Counted from the stretch's first letter, positions 24,901 through 60,180 are shown. The stretch: DNA of 64,000 bases from Owenia fusiformis (GCA_903813345.2 CAIIXF020000007.1:20821564-20885563); one strand, 5' to 3'. Made by a program: numbers and translations. The notes: a model not told the origin generated them from the sequence alone.

Positions 24901-27380
24901 TTATTTTTCTGTAAAATACCACGCGGTGTAACAGTATGTCACTTAACACTATCTGAAAACATTGATATTTAACACGTTGTTTGTAAGCCAGAATGTTTGA
25001 TCAGCTAATTTAGGATTTTTTCAATCACAGAATGTTGTTAAAAGAATCATTCAAAAGTATATGTCAAGCAGTTCATTTCACTTTCAATATATTTTACAAA
25101 CATCAGATCAATAGATTTGTATAAGTTGCATAGAAAGTAACATTTTGTTGGGTTGAAATATGAAATACATTGCACGGCACTGCAGTTCAGATATTTTGAT
25201 AAAAAACAAATGTTAAGAGGTTGTAGTTATCTTGAATTTATTCAAGATGGAAAAACAAATAAATCAGCCTTTTAAAGGTTTAAGTGATTACAGTAGCAAA
25301 ATTGAAAATAAGAATGAATGCTATAAATCAAGGTTGTACTGAGATTCATTCAAATCAAGTTTAACATGCCTCAAGATAAAATTCACATCATGGTTTCAAA
25401 CATTTCTTCCAGAGGTTTATGCTCATTGCTCATGTTAATAATTATGCATAGAACAACTCCAGACAGTACTTCATGAAATAATGAAGGACCTCCTTAGTGT
25501 TTTTGTATATCTCTAGGCTTTAATAATTCAGTAGAGAGATATTTATTTCCTCATCCAAGATAAAAAAGATTTTATAAGAGGGGAGGAATATGATTTTTGT
25601 TCTGTGAAACAATATGATATTGACCAAAGAAAGCATCATATTGACCAAGGACTTTATTTTGTGAAGCAAGATTTTGAAATATAAATTTTATTTTGCTGGC
25701 ACATATACTTTCCTTTCTTGCTTTTTAAGGTTATAAAATTATTCAAGGAATAAATATGTGATTCATCAATGCCCATAGTAATTTATCAATTCAAGGCAGG
25801 AATAATCTGTTAATTAGTTGTATTGCTGTTCAATGTAAAGAACACTCGGTAATAATTTATGAAGAACCGTGACGAAATGCAATTGTCTGATGCAGCACTA
25901 ATGATATTACCAAGCTCAAGTAGGAATCAGGATATTTAGGCAGATAATCAGCAATATATATCACAGATATTTCAGTTTTTGTTTCGTATTCAGAGTTAGA
26001 GCCAGCTTTGGAAGCATTGTGATGTAACATGGATAATTTGTCATCTGGGAAATCAATGAGTTTGTCTCAGACAAGTCTCACGGGATACTCAGGGAAAAGC
26101 ACGTCGACAAAACATTAATATATAGATTACTATAGAACATAGCATTACTATATCAGGTGATTTGGTGAGCGTTTTAGTCTCTAGTTTAGGATTAGAGTAG
26201 TTTAGGTATGTCTTCTGTGACTGGAATGTTACCAATAAGGGACCTGGTCCAAGGGACCCCATGGGCACACCTGCTGAACAAACCAGTGAATGCATCTGGC
26301 AAGTTAAGGGATCCTTACTCAATAGCTAAGGTAGGTGTGTCAGCGTGATACGAATCAATCAATCAATCAATACTTAAAGGCTCTTAATAATAGAGAATAG
26401 AGAGAGATTCTTCTCAACAACAGAAAAAGAGACTTGAGTTATGTTCTGGACTGTACCATTCTCTCCTAATGTATTTTAGGCAAGTTAGCCTTTATTTAGA
26501 GTATTTGGAGCATTTTTTTGTACATTTCTTGTCTTTAATATGACAATTCTTTCCCAAAAAGCTCAAAATAGCTTAAGAGCACAGGTGACGGAAATCTTTT
26601 AAGACACATCCACCAATGGGGCATTTAACTCGGGAAAGATTCTTAGATCCAAGAATATAACTTATCAGTCATAAGAAAGTACCCAGCATAAGTAGACTTA
26701 ATCAATTGTATATACACCTTTCAAGGATTGAAAGAATGAACAAATATTTTCCCAGATCACGAAAATGACATGTTTTCAATGTTTTCATGCCATTTGGGAT
26801 AAAAATATGAATCCTTGATCGAGTTTGATCAAATACACTTCATTGGTACAAGTCATTAATCAGAATTGACTGTTGTGTGGGAAAAATCACATTTAATTAA
26901 AGTAGCCCCATTGGGTGCCATTCATATATTAATAATTACCTGTACAGGTGTTACATTGCATGTGGCTACATCTAGAAACAATAGGCCCCACTAACTAGGT
27001 TACCATGACCTTAGATATCAACCAATATATGATATCATTGTCATTTTCAAGAAATATTTGATGTATTTTTGATTAGGATTGAGAATGTTTGAATCTGATA
27101 TTCCAATCATCGTAGGACTCTCACTTGCAAAATTTTTAATTATTTGGTTTAAAAATCTGAAACGCTTTTTTTGTCATGTTGCGATTCTTACTAACTAAAA
27201 TGATTAAATGAAATAATTTTTTCTTATTGCTTTTTCAAATGTTGAGGATTATATGCTAATTTAAAATCATACCAGGGAGAATTATTATAGACCTTTTTTG
27301 TTTGAACGATGTTTTAAGTTTTTTAAATGTTTAGACTGGTGCTCTATTGACCATTGCATTAAGTCCTGCTTGTTTGTTTT
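21944..27380. other. Intergenic stretch without a supportable gene
   Basis: AT-rich, with a C10 run near 24201 and an AATC microsatellite near 26355. A 66-bp exon-like segment at 22685-22750 has a strong acceptor (poly-T then TTTTAG) and a weak donor. It is open in one frame (SPDLTLDGTEVLRARD...), but no partner exon or homology was recognised. Confidence 0.4.
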
Positions 27381-27518
27381 GAGTGGTGACATTATTATAG
27401 TCTCCAACCTTTTTGTGGTTGGTGTTCAGCATTTGGCGTTCGGCTGTCACTGTCTGTAAAAAATGGCAGGAGGCAGGTGTTGACATTTTGCATGTTAATG
27501 CCTTGTTTCATATTATAG
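27381..27518 (+). repeat. Dispersed repeat family A, copy 5 (head truncated)
   Basis: It starts with only the second hairpin arm, AGTGGTGACATT, then ATTATAGTCTCCAACCTTTT, CTGTCTGTAAAAAATGGCAG and the tail TTGACATTTTGCATGTTAAT. Confidence 0.7.
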
Positions 27519-27895
27519 TAGGAGTGCATATACTTCCTTTAGAAAGCACTCATAGAATGTTACCCCCCCCCCCTCCCAACGAATTAATAATAATATTTTA
27601 GGCATACAACAATATATTGGCCCTGCTCCTTATTAATTCCTTATACACAAACATGAAAAATACAATAATTGCAGAATTTTTAAATGCCACAGAACCTCAC
27701 TGTATATTGGATGTGGACGCTGTTACTATTGTTGAGCTAAAACCAATATAAGTTATAGAATCCCCTGAGTCTTGGTGTTGTTCACTGTGATAACCACTTT
27801 ACTGAGTAATGAATAATGCAAGAAAATATGAGTAGACTGATATGATTCAACAGGCAAGCATAATAAATGTACATCTTGACCTTGTAAGGAATATA

Positions 27896-28235
27896 GTAAA
27901 ACCTGTCTCATGCAAACGGATTGGCTGATGTTCACATTCCAATGTTTCTATATAATAGGAGACAATAGGAGATAAAATTATGACTGAGAAGTTAGTGTCC
28001 ATATTGAGGTTTGTTCTCATTCACTGTTGCTTATAACATGCAAGTCAATGGAACCATTAACTGTTTTACTATTACTATAATTTGACTGTATAAAGGCTCA
28101 GATTCAATGATCCTATCAATTGTTGAGGTTTGTGCTTGTAAAACATGAACACTAACATCAGGCTGGCTAAAAGTAGTCATACTAAGAGGTGTTCTTATAC
28201 ACTGTTTCTGATAACATGCAAGTCAATGGGAATCT
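27896..28235. repeat. Pogo-like MITE remnant and a duplicated 37-bp segment
   Basis: TAGTAAAACCTGTCTC near 27896 and GTTTTACTATTA near 28060 look like worn pogo-type ends. CTTATAACATGCAAGTCAATGG-like text occurs at about 28030 and again, with a few changes, at about 28210. The second copy suggests a local duplication with a period of about 180 bp. Confidence 0.4.
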
Positions 28236-28606
28236 AAAGTTAATCTTTAGGGCTTCTAACTTGTCATTGGTTTGTCGTTAAAATATAATAGAACATGAAT
28301 GCTAACCATTTTTTATTATTATTTATACACAATCTGTCATTGAATTATGGCATGATGTGTAGTATAGAAAACATGCATTTGGTATAAATATGAATAGAAG
28401 TATTTATAATATGTTTTGAAAAGTGGGCTCTCTGGAGCAAATCATGCCTTATAAATCTAAACCTGTGCTCAGTACTTACATCTATGCACATTAGTATACT
28501 TTGAAGGTCAGGCATGTAAAGTTACATCTCTATGCAAGTTTAATGTATGTAAAACAGCAAAACACCCATGTTTTGGATTAACATTTGTAACTAAGAGATA
28601 TAAACT

Positions 28607-28627
28607 ATGAAAGAGTTCACTGGAAAG
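28607..28627 (+). other. Candidate alternative start exon for coronin (weak)
   Basis: ATG followed by six codons (MKEFTGK) ends at a good donor, AAG|GTAAGA, in phase 0. It could join the coronin exon at 34240 to give a short N-terminal extension. Such tiny motifs arise by chance; RNA evidence is absent. Confidence 0.15.
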
Positions 28628-29633
28628 GTAAGAGTTGAGGTTTTTTACATGTTAATTTTGAAACACCAACATGTTGTCTTTACAATTTGAGGTCAACTTT
28701 TTGAGGGAAAAAATGTATGTAAAAACTTGTATATGTCTAGTTTCATGTATGTTTGAAATGAATATAAATAGGGAGGGTTTGCTAGGTTAGATAAGATGGG
28801 AGTATTTTAATCACTGTCTCATGTGATAGAATGTCTACGATATTGGAGGGATAAATTCTTACTGTTGTGACATTTGAAGAAATGGTAGAATTTCTTTTCA
28901 GCTAGGTACTAAATTCTAATTTTACCTGTTTGGTGAAAATATCACAATATTTCACCATCTTGGCAGGGTGCTTTAGATTTTCAATAGGGTGCTATATGTT
29001 ATTTTCAGATTTTTAACATGGTGCATCACCTGGGCAATGGGCAATACTCTAATGCAAGGAGATCACTGAATGCTATTGTATTTATAAGAGAGTTTACAAT
29101 TGTATGTTACAATCTTAGTATGGGTGATTTATACCGAAATATGAATACACTTTCTCATGGTATATCACATTTATATTCTGTAATTTTGCTGTGAAGGGAG
29201 ATTAAACAAAACAGATACCATACCAACTGGATGGATGTCAATTTTATCTTTTTTCAGTTTCATTCTTCATATTGGGCTATATAGTTTAATGATCTCAAAC
29301 AAAAAAACAAAAAAACAGAGGCCTACTTATTTCTACATAACAAGACCCCCTCCCCCACTAACTGATCCATGATACAACCAAGAGAAACTGTCATCTATCA
29401 ATAACGAGGAGACAATTACTAAATATATTAATATTATTTCATTTGGTAAACAAGTATTGTTATTACAAGTATTGTAGTATTGTGCTCCAGGTGGCCTATA
29501 GTACTATGTAGCATATGGGACCACTATCTTATCACTAAAATGAGATTTACTTCCTTACATATATACAATAATGGTAAAACACTGATCGTTACCCTTGGAT
29601 CATTAATTGGTGCACTAGCCTCTGGTTAAGATC

Positions 29634-29766
29634 GATTATTAACTGATTTGCATTAAACCAATCAGAGAGCATCATATAGTCCTGCTGTTATGTTTACGTA
29701 TGACTTGTTGTTGATAGAAGACAGGCTCTGATTGGCTAAAAGAGTTATTAATAAGATAATAATCAT
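29634..29766. repeat. Imperfect inverted repeat with CCAATCAGAG core
   Basis: The left arm runs GATTATTAACTGATTT to ACCAATCAGAGAGC; the right arm, read inward, runs GATTATTATCTTATT to GCCAATCAGAGCC, about 38 bp each. It may be a small MITE. No target duplication was established. Confidence 0.4.
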
Positions 29767-30235
29767 GAATATGAAGAGTATAGGACAAAGTTAGTTACTT
29801 TTCTAAAAGGGTAATAAAATGGATTTGAGCATGTGAGGATTGTCATGAAATTTTTTAATTTAGTAGCTCTTGGTAACTGTTTGTTGTAAGACATTTCAGT
29901 ATTAGCCTAATTGTGTCATATGTAAAATTGAACATGGAGTGGGAGAATTGCCAATGGCGAACATTGCCGAACAACGTAACCTAATTTCCTCAAGAGCTTT
30001 ACTGTGAAGGCTCGTCCCATATCAATTTTGGCCAGGAGTATAATCGAACAATCACAGGAGATTTACTATTGTTCACTGCTGATAGAAGGAATACAACATC
30101 AGAATATCTGCCACTTGCTGATGATAGCTGCAGATTGGCAGTTAAACTAACTGCTATAGCTAACAATATTCTAGTTAATTTGCCAACTTTTCCTAATCTG
30201 TATAGAGTCAAAGGGATAGATATGACATAGACCAA

Positions 30236-33201
30236 GATTTATTAGTGAGATATGGATTTTTAGCTTGCGGAGCAGAGCATTAAACTGTGCACAACACAAG
30301 CGTCTCATTTTGGATACATTCTTACAGAGATATTGAAGCACACAGAATTTTTGAAGGTACAGTTATCTATAGAGTATTGTATTTTATTGCACGTTATTGC
30401 ATGTAGTCCATATTGTGGTCATTTCACCATTGTGTAAATTACTTTAATATTTTTAGCTCATATGGCGGTGAGTTGCTTACATTCCTTTTACATTTGAGAA
30501 TGTTAAGATTTCAGAGTAATTTTCATTTGACAAATTCAATCCTAAACAACTAGGCGTCATACATGATCATGAATTGTAAGATTTATGATTCTATTTCATC
30601 CTAATGCAATAGAAACTGTCATTGAACTGAAAAGGTGAAAAAAGGTCAAATTGCCCAGTTTAGTTGGTTACCTCCTATTTTACCTAAAGCAATAATTATT
30701 TAAAAATAAAACACATTCAAACAAGAGAACTTCTGTTTGTGCACAGTTTTTGATGTTCAGGGTTGTCAACTATAACTTCCAACTTTTTCGCTGCTCACAG
30801 CTTGCCGTGTGTAATCTATATCTTCTCATCTATTTTGATTATGTTTACTTTGATATTAAGATAGATGCGATTTTAAACGATATATGACAAATCTAGAACT
30901 CCATTCAGCTCAAATTTTTATCACTTGTGTTAAACATTCTGTTTCATTTTTGTCATTGTGAAATATTTTGAAAAAATGTCAGATCAAACAAAAACATGTC
31001 GTCTAACTTAGTAGGTTTAAATGCTGCTTTATATATTGGTTTGCAGCTACTATGTTTATGTACTTTCTTAAGGTTGTTCTTTTTTATAAATGATTATTGG
31101 TTTTAACAGTTAACAACATTATCAAGATATAGAAATAAATCAGAAAACTAAAATACAGTATATATTGAACTTAATAAAAACAACCATCAAAAGGCATGTA
31201 TACTGTATAAATCTACAAAATGCTACAACATATAGTAGAATGCAATAAAGTCCTAAAGACTAGATATTTAATACACACATAATATAGGTTATTTAAATAT
31301 ATTTATTTATCCAGGTGACCTTAATATGGTTCAGGGAGGGGGGTGAACCTGTTCGACTGTGAAGACAACTGACCAGTCTTAAATTTTGTCAAGTTATTGT
31401 ATCATAAGGTGGAACAGTCTTTTTCAAATCTTATGACATTATGCTGTTACACAAGGGAGGGTGGGGGAAGATCTTACAACCAAGGGGCATGGGGGAATGA
31501 TGATGGTTAGAGAAGAGGGCTTAGGGTGATAGTTTACATCTATATGAACTAATACAAAAATGTTGTGAATAAATGTGACAGTGATCTTGAATAAAGAGTA
31601 GAATAGGATCTATAAATACTATTAATACAGAGGAGTATTGATTTTCACATGTCATCTGCTGATAAATTCTGCTCTGTTCACATTGTTATTATGCAGAAAA
31701 AAGGGGTCGCTCAACTGTGCCTGTCTTCTGTCTTGCAATAAATATAGCTGAAATTTTATATTCAGAATATAGGTGACATCCTACCTTTTGCATTCGTTTG
31801 ACTTAAAACCTTAAAAGATAGCTTTATCTACTCTTGAAGACTCAGATCCTGCCAAGATAATCAAGGCTTGTCGTTTCTGGGAGGACAATTTTCTAGAAAC
31901 TTAAACTTTTGAATGTTTTCAGAGTGAGTTAAGAACTAAACTTTGTGCTCAGGGTAGTAAGGACTCAATAACGAAAAGAAAGTAATAACCCTTTCTAAGA
32001 ACTGGTCTTCATTTATACTCTTTAATATATGATCTTATCATCAATGGTCAAATTTTCTGCAGTTGTTAGAGGCTAGTGTTGCTGGATTGATGTTAAACCA
32101 TGATTGTTATACTGTGGGGATGGCACAGGAGAATTTGGAACTTGCTTTCAAAACTTATATGGAGATATATTGCAAGTTAAATTCAAAAACAATATTAAAT
32201 CTAGTAAAAATCATTTATTAAGGAAGACTGTTTCAGAAAGTATCAGATAATAATTCCATCTCTTGTCGGTCCTATTATTCAGTTAAGGATATATGATTAT
32301 CCTACTAAGCATTGTTCTTCAAAAGGTTTTTAAAAAGGTATAAAAGAAGGTTTGTATAATATCATGTTTTCATAATTCATATATAATAGCGATAAAGACA
32401 TGAATATATATGTTGTTTATTTTGTAGCATTTTACATTTATCTTTTCAGTTTATTTAGCATCTTCTGTTGCCATGATAGCATAGAAATACAGAGTCATCC
32501 ATCATGTCTAGTGGAGAGGTAGTATGATACTCCCAGAATGCACTGCATCTCTGTGATATTCTTCTAATGACTGAAATATGAAATTGTTGCATGTTTACAA
32601 AATATGTGCATAAATTCTTGTTTCTAGGAAACACTTTAACACAACAACTTTGAAGAGAAATGTGTGGATCTGTTAATCATATTAATATATACAATATGTA
32701 TACTGGTTTTGGTTATGGGTATGAATTGGCACTTTATCTCATATTTGTGGGGTGGTTTTCTTTATTTTCTTCACTGTTTTGTGATTCATTATCACGTCAT
32801 ACCTTGTATTTAAGAAATATAGACCGAAGAGCAGGTGTTATATCGATGAATACAGACTGCAGGGCTAGGCACAAATGTTTTCTGTACCCCGCACAATTGG
32901 AGGAAGTGAGTTGTTCGAAGGATTTTGTGCCTAGCCCTAAGGTATCCTCTGAGATCTATATTACGATTCGAACATGAAAATTCATCAAAATGTTTTGAAT
33001 ATTGGTGTGCTCTTATAACTGTTATAAAGTCACACATTACTCGAATCACCAGGGGTATTGTTCGTGAATATAACCTAGTGAAATATTGACTTTGTTTTCA
33101 GCTTATAGAAGGCTTGAATACAGTCATGTTCGAATTGTATTTTACATATAGTGGTGAACAGTTAATGGAATAATTTCACCTGGTAAAACATATACTTTAT
33201 A
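30236..33201. other. Stretch upstream of coronin, little supportable
   Basis: AT-rich DNA. A 15-bp inverted repeat (AGGGCTAGGCACAAA, 32861-32875 and 32924-32938) encloses 48 bp. About 30766-30815 may be a very worn family A copy (TATAACTTCCAACTTTTT). No coding exon is supported except the candidate leader at 32504. Confidence 0.35.
32504..32518 (+). other. Candidate alternative start exon for coronin
   Basis: ATG plus four codons (MSSGE) ends at GAG|GTAGTA in phase 0. Joined to the exon at 34240 it would read MSSGE-MAFRVRSSKF. Human CORO2B has a comparable layout, where a short first exon adds a few residues before an internal Met-Ser-Trp start. The donor is weak, so this is a hypothesis. 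Confidence 0.25.
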
Positions 33202-33345
33202 CAGTAAAACCTGTCAAACGTGGCTATTATACACTGTTTACAGTGACTTTTTTAATCGTATCTGCTTAACATGAGTTGATAAAGAAACTAAATAGCAACT
33301 AGTCCAGTTATATAAAACTTGAGTTCATATTCACAGGTTTTACTG
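33202..33345. mobile_element. Pogo-like MITE (144 bp)
   Basis: The ends CAGTAAAACCTGT and ACAGGTTTTACTG are perfect 13-bp inverted repeats, each flanked by TA (33200-33201 and 33346-33347). It is a clear non-autonomous Tc1/mariner/pogo-type element. Confidence 0.8.
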
Positions 33346-33713
33346 TATATTATATCTATTATTATATATTTACTAGTTTTGGCCCTACCCCCATGATTAC
33401 AATAATATGTCTGATGTCATTGCTAATAATATAGATAGGCATTCAACATGTCAAAACTTAGTATACTTTAATATATCTTGGCAATGTTTTTGCATTTTAT
33501 CATAATAACATGTATCTCTGTTTGGATCTATCAGGTTTTGTACATTTTCCAAATATGACAACTTTAAATGCTTTTTGGCATATACCTGTCTGATCTATTC
33601 TGTTTTACATTCATAATATTATTCAATATAATTATTAGGTTTGGTTTTTATTTAACCAACAGTAATTTTTGAATGTTGCATACAGTTTCCACATCATCGT
33701 TTGAAAATATATT

Positions 33714-33891
33714 ATTGGGTGTTTAGAAACAGTCTTTGGCATAGCCGCAAGAAAACCAGGTCAATAAGGATATGAATTAGACCAAGTTGAGACAATTCTT
33801 GCGGCTGTGTATCATACTGATATTGGCTTTTTGCATCAAAAATCAATGGTTGGTTTTTGTGGTTTATTATCGTAGGTTGAAAACACCCAAT
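33714..33891. repeat. Small nested inverted repeat, possible MITE
   Basis: The outer ends ATTGGGTGTTT and AAACACCCAAT are inverted. Inside them AGCCGCAAGAA (33743-33753) pairs with TTCTTGCGGCT (33796-33806). Target duplication is unclear. Confidence 0.4.
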
Positions 33892-34239
33892 TAAGATATC
33901 ATGATTTGCATGACCTTGGGATCATTCATTCAGAATTTCTCTCGATGGTTTTAGTAGTTCTCTTAGTGACTTTGCAAAGATAACAATTAATCATGAATAT
34001 GTAGCACTATAAACGAGGCAGCTTGACTTCAGTTTTATGATCTTTGATAAATGCATATTTGTATTCAATATAAACAAAAATAAGATATAAGTATTTTCAA
34101 GTTAAAAACTCAAAAATTGATATCATTTTCAGACAAAGTATAAAGAATGGCAGCATTTGAAAACAGAACTTTCAGTACATCCCTCAAAATATTGACGATT
34201 TTTTTGAAATATTTTGAATGACTTGTTTTGTGTTTTCAG

Positions 34240-55334
<21,095 letters not shown>

Positions 55335-58300
55335 GTTATTTATAAGATACCATTTATAATATGGATATGTGAACCAAATAGGGATATCTATAGGGTTCTA
55401 ACACCTGGATATCAAGATTTGAGGATATATGAATGAAGGAAGGGACAAAGTTACAATATGTGATGTTATATTATGTAAGCTTCAGAGGAGTCAAGGGAAA
55501 TACTTGTGTAAGTAAGTGCATGGAAAATCTACCACTTGAGTGTGATATATTGAAAGTCATGCAGTCGTGGCTTTTTGATCAACATTTACATGGAGTCAAA
55601 TGGAGGAATTTTGCATAGTATTTACCATGAGGTAGAATGAATATCCTACCTAAGTTGTATGGAGGAATTGATAACTTTTAAGTACACAGTTAAAAGCATA
55701 GAGGAGTGTATTCTACTGTGAGGTACGATCAAAATACTGGAACTACCTAGTTAAGATAACTTGCTGCAATATAAGACTAATGAAAGCAGTTGCAAAAGAC
55801 TTAAAGCAACTATCATAGACTAAAAACAAGTATGTACAAGTATTAGACCATAAACAAATGTTGAAACTAAGGGTGGCTAAAAAATCTCATATTGAGACAA
55901 AGTTTTTGGAAATGTTTATTGAAATGAGCTATCCACGATCAAATAATGTGTCTTAGGTGTGAATGCAAAATAGAGCATTGTGTTGAATTAAATTAGGAAG
56001 TCCAATTTTCAAAGATGGCCTAGCATTAATCATAATCAACATTATTTATATGTGTGTCAGTGTTTATCTCAGGATGGATATTGGCTATGAACCAGTGGAT
56101 ATAAGATATATCTAAGCATTGATACCAATTATTGAGAAATATATGGCCCAAAGTGTGACTTTGATATGCTTTATGTAAATGTACAAATGGGACATGTACT
56201 TTGAGCATATGCAATATGTAGGCTTATAGGTGGGACATCTAGTGCTAGGATATAGCTTGTATAGAGATAGAGCATAATTTATAAAAGAATATTTGTAATT
56301 TTGTAGAAACAGTAGCTAGATTCTTTATCAAAAGAATTAGAAGGGCTAGAGAGAGTAAAATACTAGAAGCAATATTTTCAAAAAGCATACCAACGTTTAT
56401 TTCAGAATCCTATTTAATTTTCTGAAATAATTTAGGTTCATGTAAAACTTCCTTTATGAAACAATCAAAATTAGTGGCAATTATATGTTAGTACTATGTA
56501 TGTTAAGATCCAGTACATGATTTTTAAGGAATGAGTGCTTAAGATGTCATAATATAACTGGTGTCATTCTTGAATTTAAAAAGTTTTCCATTACTTGGCT
56601 TGCATTTGTCTGATCTTTACATTATTTTAATGAACTCTCAACCTTTGCACGAATAATGAGATATTTTCTATATTACATAAGAGGTGAAGATATTTTTTAG
56701 GATATGCATTTGGTGCTCTAGCAACATTACAGCATTTTGTTAACAAAGAACATTTACAATTGGGATTACCTTTAATCATAAAACTATGACATTCATGTTA
56801 CACATAGAACTTAGACTTACTGTTAGAGATCACAAACTAAGAAGGCAGGATACACACTTTCGTCCAAGGTACAGACATAACTCCAATATTGTATTGATAA
56901 TTGGCTGTGGACTGTATGATAAATGAATGGATGTGCTTGGTTACTCCATTAACTTTAATCAGGTCCGTGGTTACTCGAAGAACTGACCTTCCGTAAGATT
57001 TCCTAATTTGGCTCATCAGACTGCCCTGTTGATTGTGACATTGTTCAATGAGCTGAATTCGGAAAACTGGGTTCATTGGTAGTCAATTCTCACATTGACT
57101 GAAATGTAAATTGCCCTGTGATCAAAAGAATCTCGGCCCAGCCTACTCCTGTCCAGCCTCTGAAAACTTGCATGGTACTCATTGCTTTGTATCGAGATCA
57201 GTTAGAAAATAAAGTGTACATAAGATCCAACACAGTGATAATGCATGAATTGTACATACATGTACATACCTTATGTGTCACCAATCCTCATAGGTCACAC
57301 TTTTGAGACGCCATTTTAGAATTATGTAGATCAACCATGAAGTGGAACTTGTTTATTCTTGGTATCATTCATACTGTATCAGTATTGATTTGAAATATTT
57401 TTTGCCTGTAGATCAAATTGATTTCTTGCCAGTTCTTAGGAGCTGTCTCAAAAAATTTCAGTTTTCTGGGCGTAGTTTTATGTTACTGATAGAGACCCAA
57501 CCATCCTTGATAACAAAACACTTTGGAAGTGAAAAATTACAGATCCTTTGCACTATTTTATTGATGCACTCACCCTGTGGTAAAATGATTCATTGTGTGC
57601 AAATTATAAAATTATCATAGGATTATCGTAAATCAAAGCCAAATGTGCTCATGTATTTTTTCCTTTCATAAGTAATATAGGGGATCCAAATGTAATGGAA
57701 AGATGACTATGTACTGAAATTCTGAAACTATCCTCTTACAATCAAAATGTAGTGCATATACAGTATGTATGTAGATAGAAGACTGTTTATTGGAATCCAG
57801 TGGGGAAGAAAATATTTCTTTTTGGTTGAGACGTGTAATCTTTGCTTAAAGCTATGTGGAGCACATTACACATGTTATGTGGAAGTGTTGTACCAAGACT
57901 GTCAAATATAAAGATGTCTTTTGTTATGCTTTGTGTTCCGATCAGGGATTCTTTCTAATGGAAGTCTCTTGTATATGTATTTATTTTAAGTTATTTTTGT
58001 TCAATTTGTGTTCATATAGCATACTGGTATGTATGATGTGACAATGTGTCTGTATATAGTGTACAGCGTATATGTAAACACTACAGGAATCCTGGCAAAA
58101 CTATCCAATGTACACCTGCGAAACTCATATAGATGCTGTAATTTCATTTCCATTTAGTTTTCCATTCTATCTGGTTACCCATTACTATTTCCCCAAACAT
58201 GATAATGTTATATGGTGGGAGGGGGTAACACATGGACTTTATACAAAAATTCCAGTCCTCACCGTTTTTGTATTTGAATGTATGTGACCTTTTAGACTAT

Positions 58301-58340
58301 TTACTTGTATTTCCAATAAATGAATATATGTGTAAGATTG
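55335..58340 (+). other. 3' untranslated region of coronin
   Basis: AT-rich, no significant ORF. AATAAA at 58315-58320 is the first convincing poly(A) signal seen after a long stretch; another lies near 58609. A 3-kb untranslated region is inferred; its end needs RNA data. Confidence 0.45.
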
Positions 58341-58921
58341 TGAATCGTGATGACATTCCCAGAGTGCATTGTTTCCACGCTTGAAATGTTCCAATATTAT
58401 ATAACAACTATTCTTGTTAACAACATTGTTTTATTATGCAGGGTGTACATTCCACATGGCACTACTAATTCATACTATGGTAAATTATTTTGTTATCTTT
58501 GAACATTTATAGTGTTTATTTATTTTCCAATGTGAAGACCATGATTATTAAAAAAGGTGTATAATTATATAAAAATATTATTGCTTTGGAACAGCTTGTA
58601 CCTTGTCAAAGAATAAAGCCAAAAAACTATTACTATACAGTTTTGTTATGTCAAGTGTGATGAATGTATTTGCATTCCTGTCTTATGCTGAAACAAAAGT
58701 AGTCCCACCTCCCAAAAAATTGTATAAAATATTTATGTTTGGTATAGGTTTCTTTACTTATCAATTATGCCAAGATGCTCCTCTTATTTCTTGTTTCTTA
58801 TTTCATACAAAAGTCCATTGTTTGCATTATTCATTCGTCTCAATAAATTGTTATTTACAAATGTGTCCATATGGGCATCCCCCAATACTCCAGCTTTTTG
58901 AATTTCTGAGAACACCGTAAT

Positions 58922-59811
58922 CACCCTTGGTATACGCAGCTAACGAAAATTGACCGGCACGGGTCAAAAGCTGGACCGGCACGGGTTAACGGTTTTATTT
59001 GAATTTAAAATAGCCATAACTTGCTCAATAATGACTTCCTCGTGTCTAATTTGAAATATATGGTGCCTCCCGATGCTTTTAAGTACCCAAATTTTTTACA
59101 GATTTTTAAACGGACCAAAACTCTCTAAATGCGCATTTATGCTCTTTTCTCTCGAGAACGGCTGTCTCATTTTCACGATAACTTTTATTTAGTACTTCTA
59201 ACATATAAGATCTATTTTTCCCCATCAAGGTATGATGTAAATGACATGCTATTTACATCTTGTGAGTTTCAATGACGCGCGTTTGATTTTATAAAAAATG
59301 CCAAACTTTGTGACAAAGAATTTCATCCTGCTTGCAGTGAGAAGACGGACCGGTTCGGGGCAATCTGCTTGCAGAGAGAAGACGGACCGGTTCGGGGCAA
59401 TAGCTGATGAAATTCTTTGTCACAAAGTTTGGCATTTTTTATAAAATCAAACGCGCGTCATTGAAACTCACAATATGTAAATAGCATGTCATTTACATCA
59501 TACCTTGATGGGGAAAAATAGATCTTATATGTTGGAAGTACTAAATAAAAGTTATCGTGAAAATGAGACAGTCGTTCTCGAGAGAAAAGAGCATAAATGC
59601 GCATTTAGAGAGTTTTGGTCCGTTTAAAAATCTGTAAAAAATTGGGGTACTTAAAAGCATCGGGAGGCATCATATATTTCAAATTAGACACGAGGAAGTC
59701 AATATTGAGCAAGTTATGGCTGTTTTAAATTCAAATAAAACCGTTAACCCGTGCCGGTCCAGCTTTTGACCCGTGCCGGTCAATTTTCGTTAGCTGCGTA
59801 TACCAAGGGTG
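58922..59811. mobile_element. Foldback element, 890 bp, with 5-bp target duplication
   Basis: Two arms of 406 bp (58922-59327 and 59406-59811) are almost perfect inverse copies. Ends CACCCTTGGTATACG are flanked by GTAAT on both sides (58917-58921 and 59812-59816). The centre is a 37-bp unit repeated twice (59328-59364, 59365-59401) containing GACGGACCGGTTCGGGGCAA. Each arm starts with two ACCGGCACGGGT boxes. It has no ORF; the near identity of the arms suggests recent activity or gene conversion. Confidence 0.8.
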
Positions 59812-59816
59812 GTAAT

Positions 59817-60160
59817 GATTTTGAAAAAAAATTGATCAATTTGAAGCAAGTTGAAAAAAACCTTTTAGACCTTGAGAAGGTCAAATCTTTTTTGTCCTTG
59901 ATAATGTCATTGAAGGTCAAATCTATTGTCAGATTTAAACTCGTAGATTTTAAAAAAAATTTAAGTTGAAATACCTTTTTGAATTTTCCTTGACCAAATC
60001 TTAAGTCAGATTCGAACTTCTGATAACTTGTACATGATTTTGAAAACAAATTTGTCAATTTGGAGCAAGTTGTAGAAAAAGACCTTTTTGACCTTGAAAA
60101 GGTCAAATCTTAAATGTTAAGTCAGATTGAACTTCTAAAAAACATGTAGATGATTTGGAA
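59817..60160 (+). repeat. Degenerate tandem repeat, about 216-bp period
   Basis: GATTTTGAAAA...CAATTTG(A/G)AGCAAGTTG and GACCTTGA(G/A)AAGGTCAAATC occur near 59817-59890 and again near 60033-60110. Open frames on both strands here come from the repeat and are not genes. Confidence 0.6.
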
Positions 60161-60180
60161 AAAAATAGAAGTCAGTCTTG

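Noticed and set aside
59751-60106. Open frames on both strands next to the 890-bp foldback
   Set aside because: They follow the tandem repeat and have Lys/Phe/Leu composition dictated by the unit.
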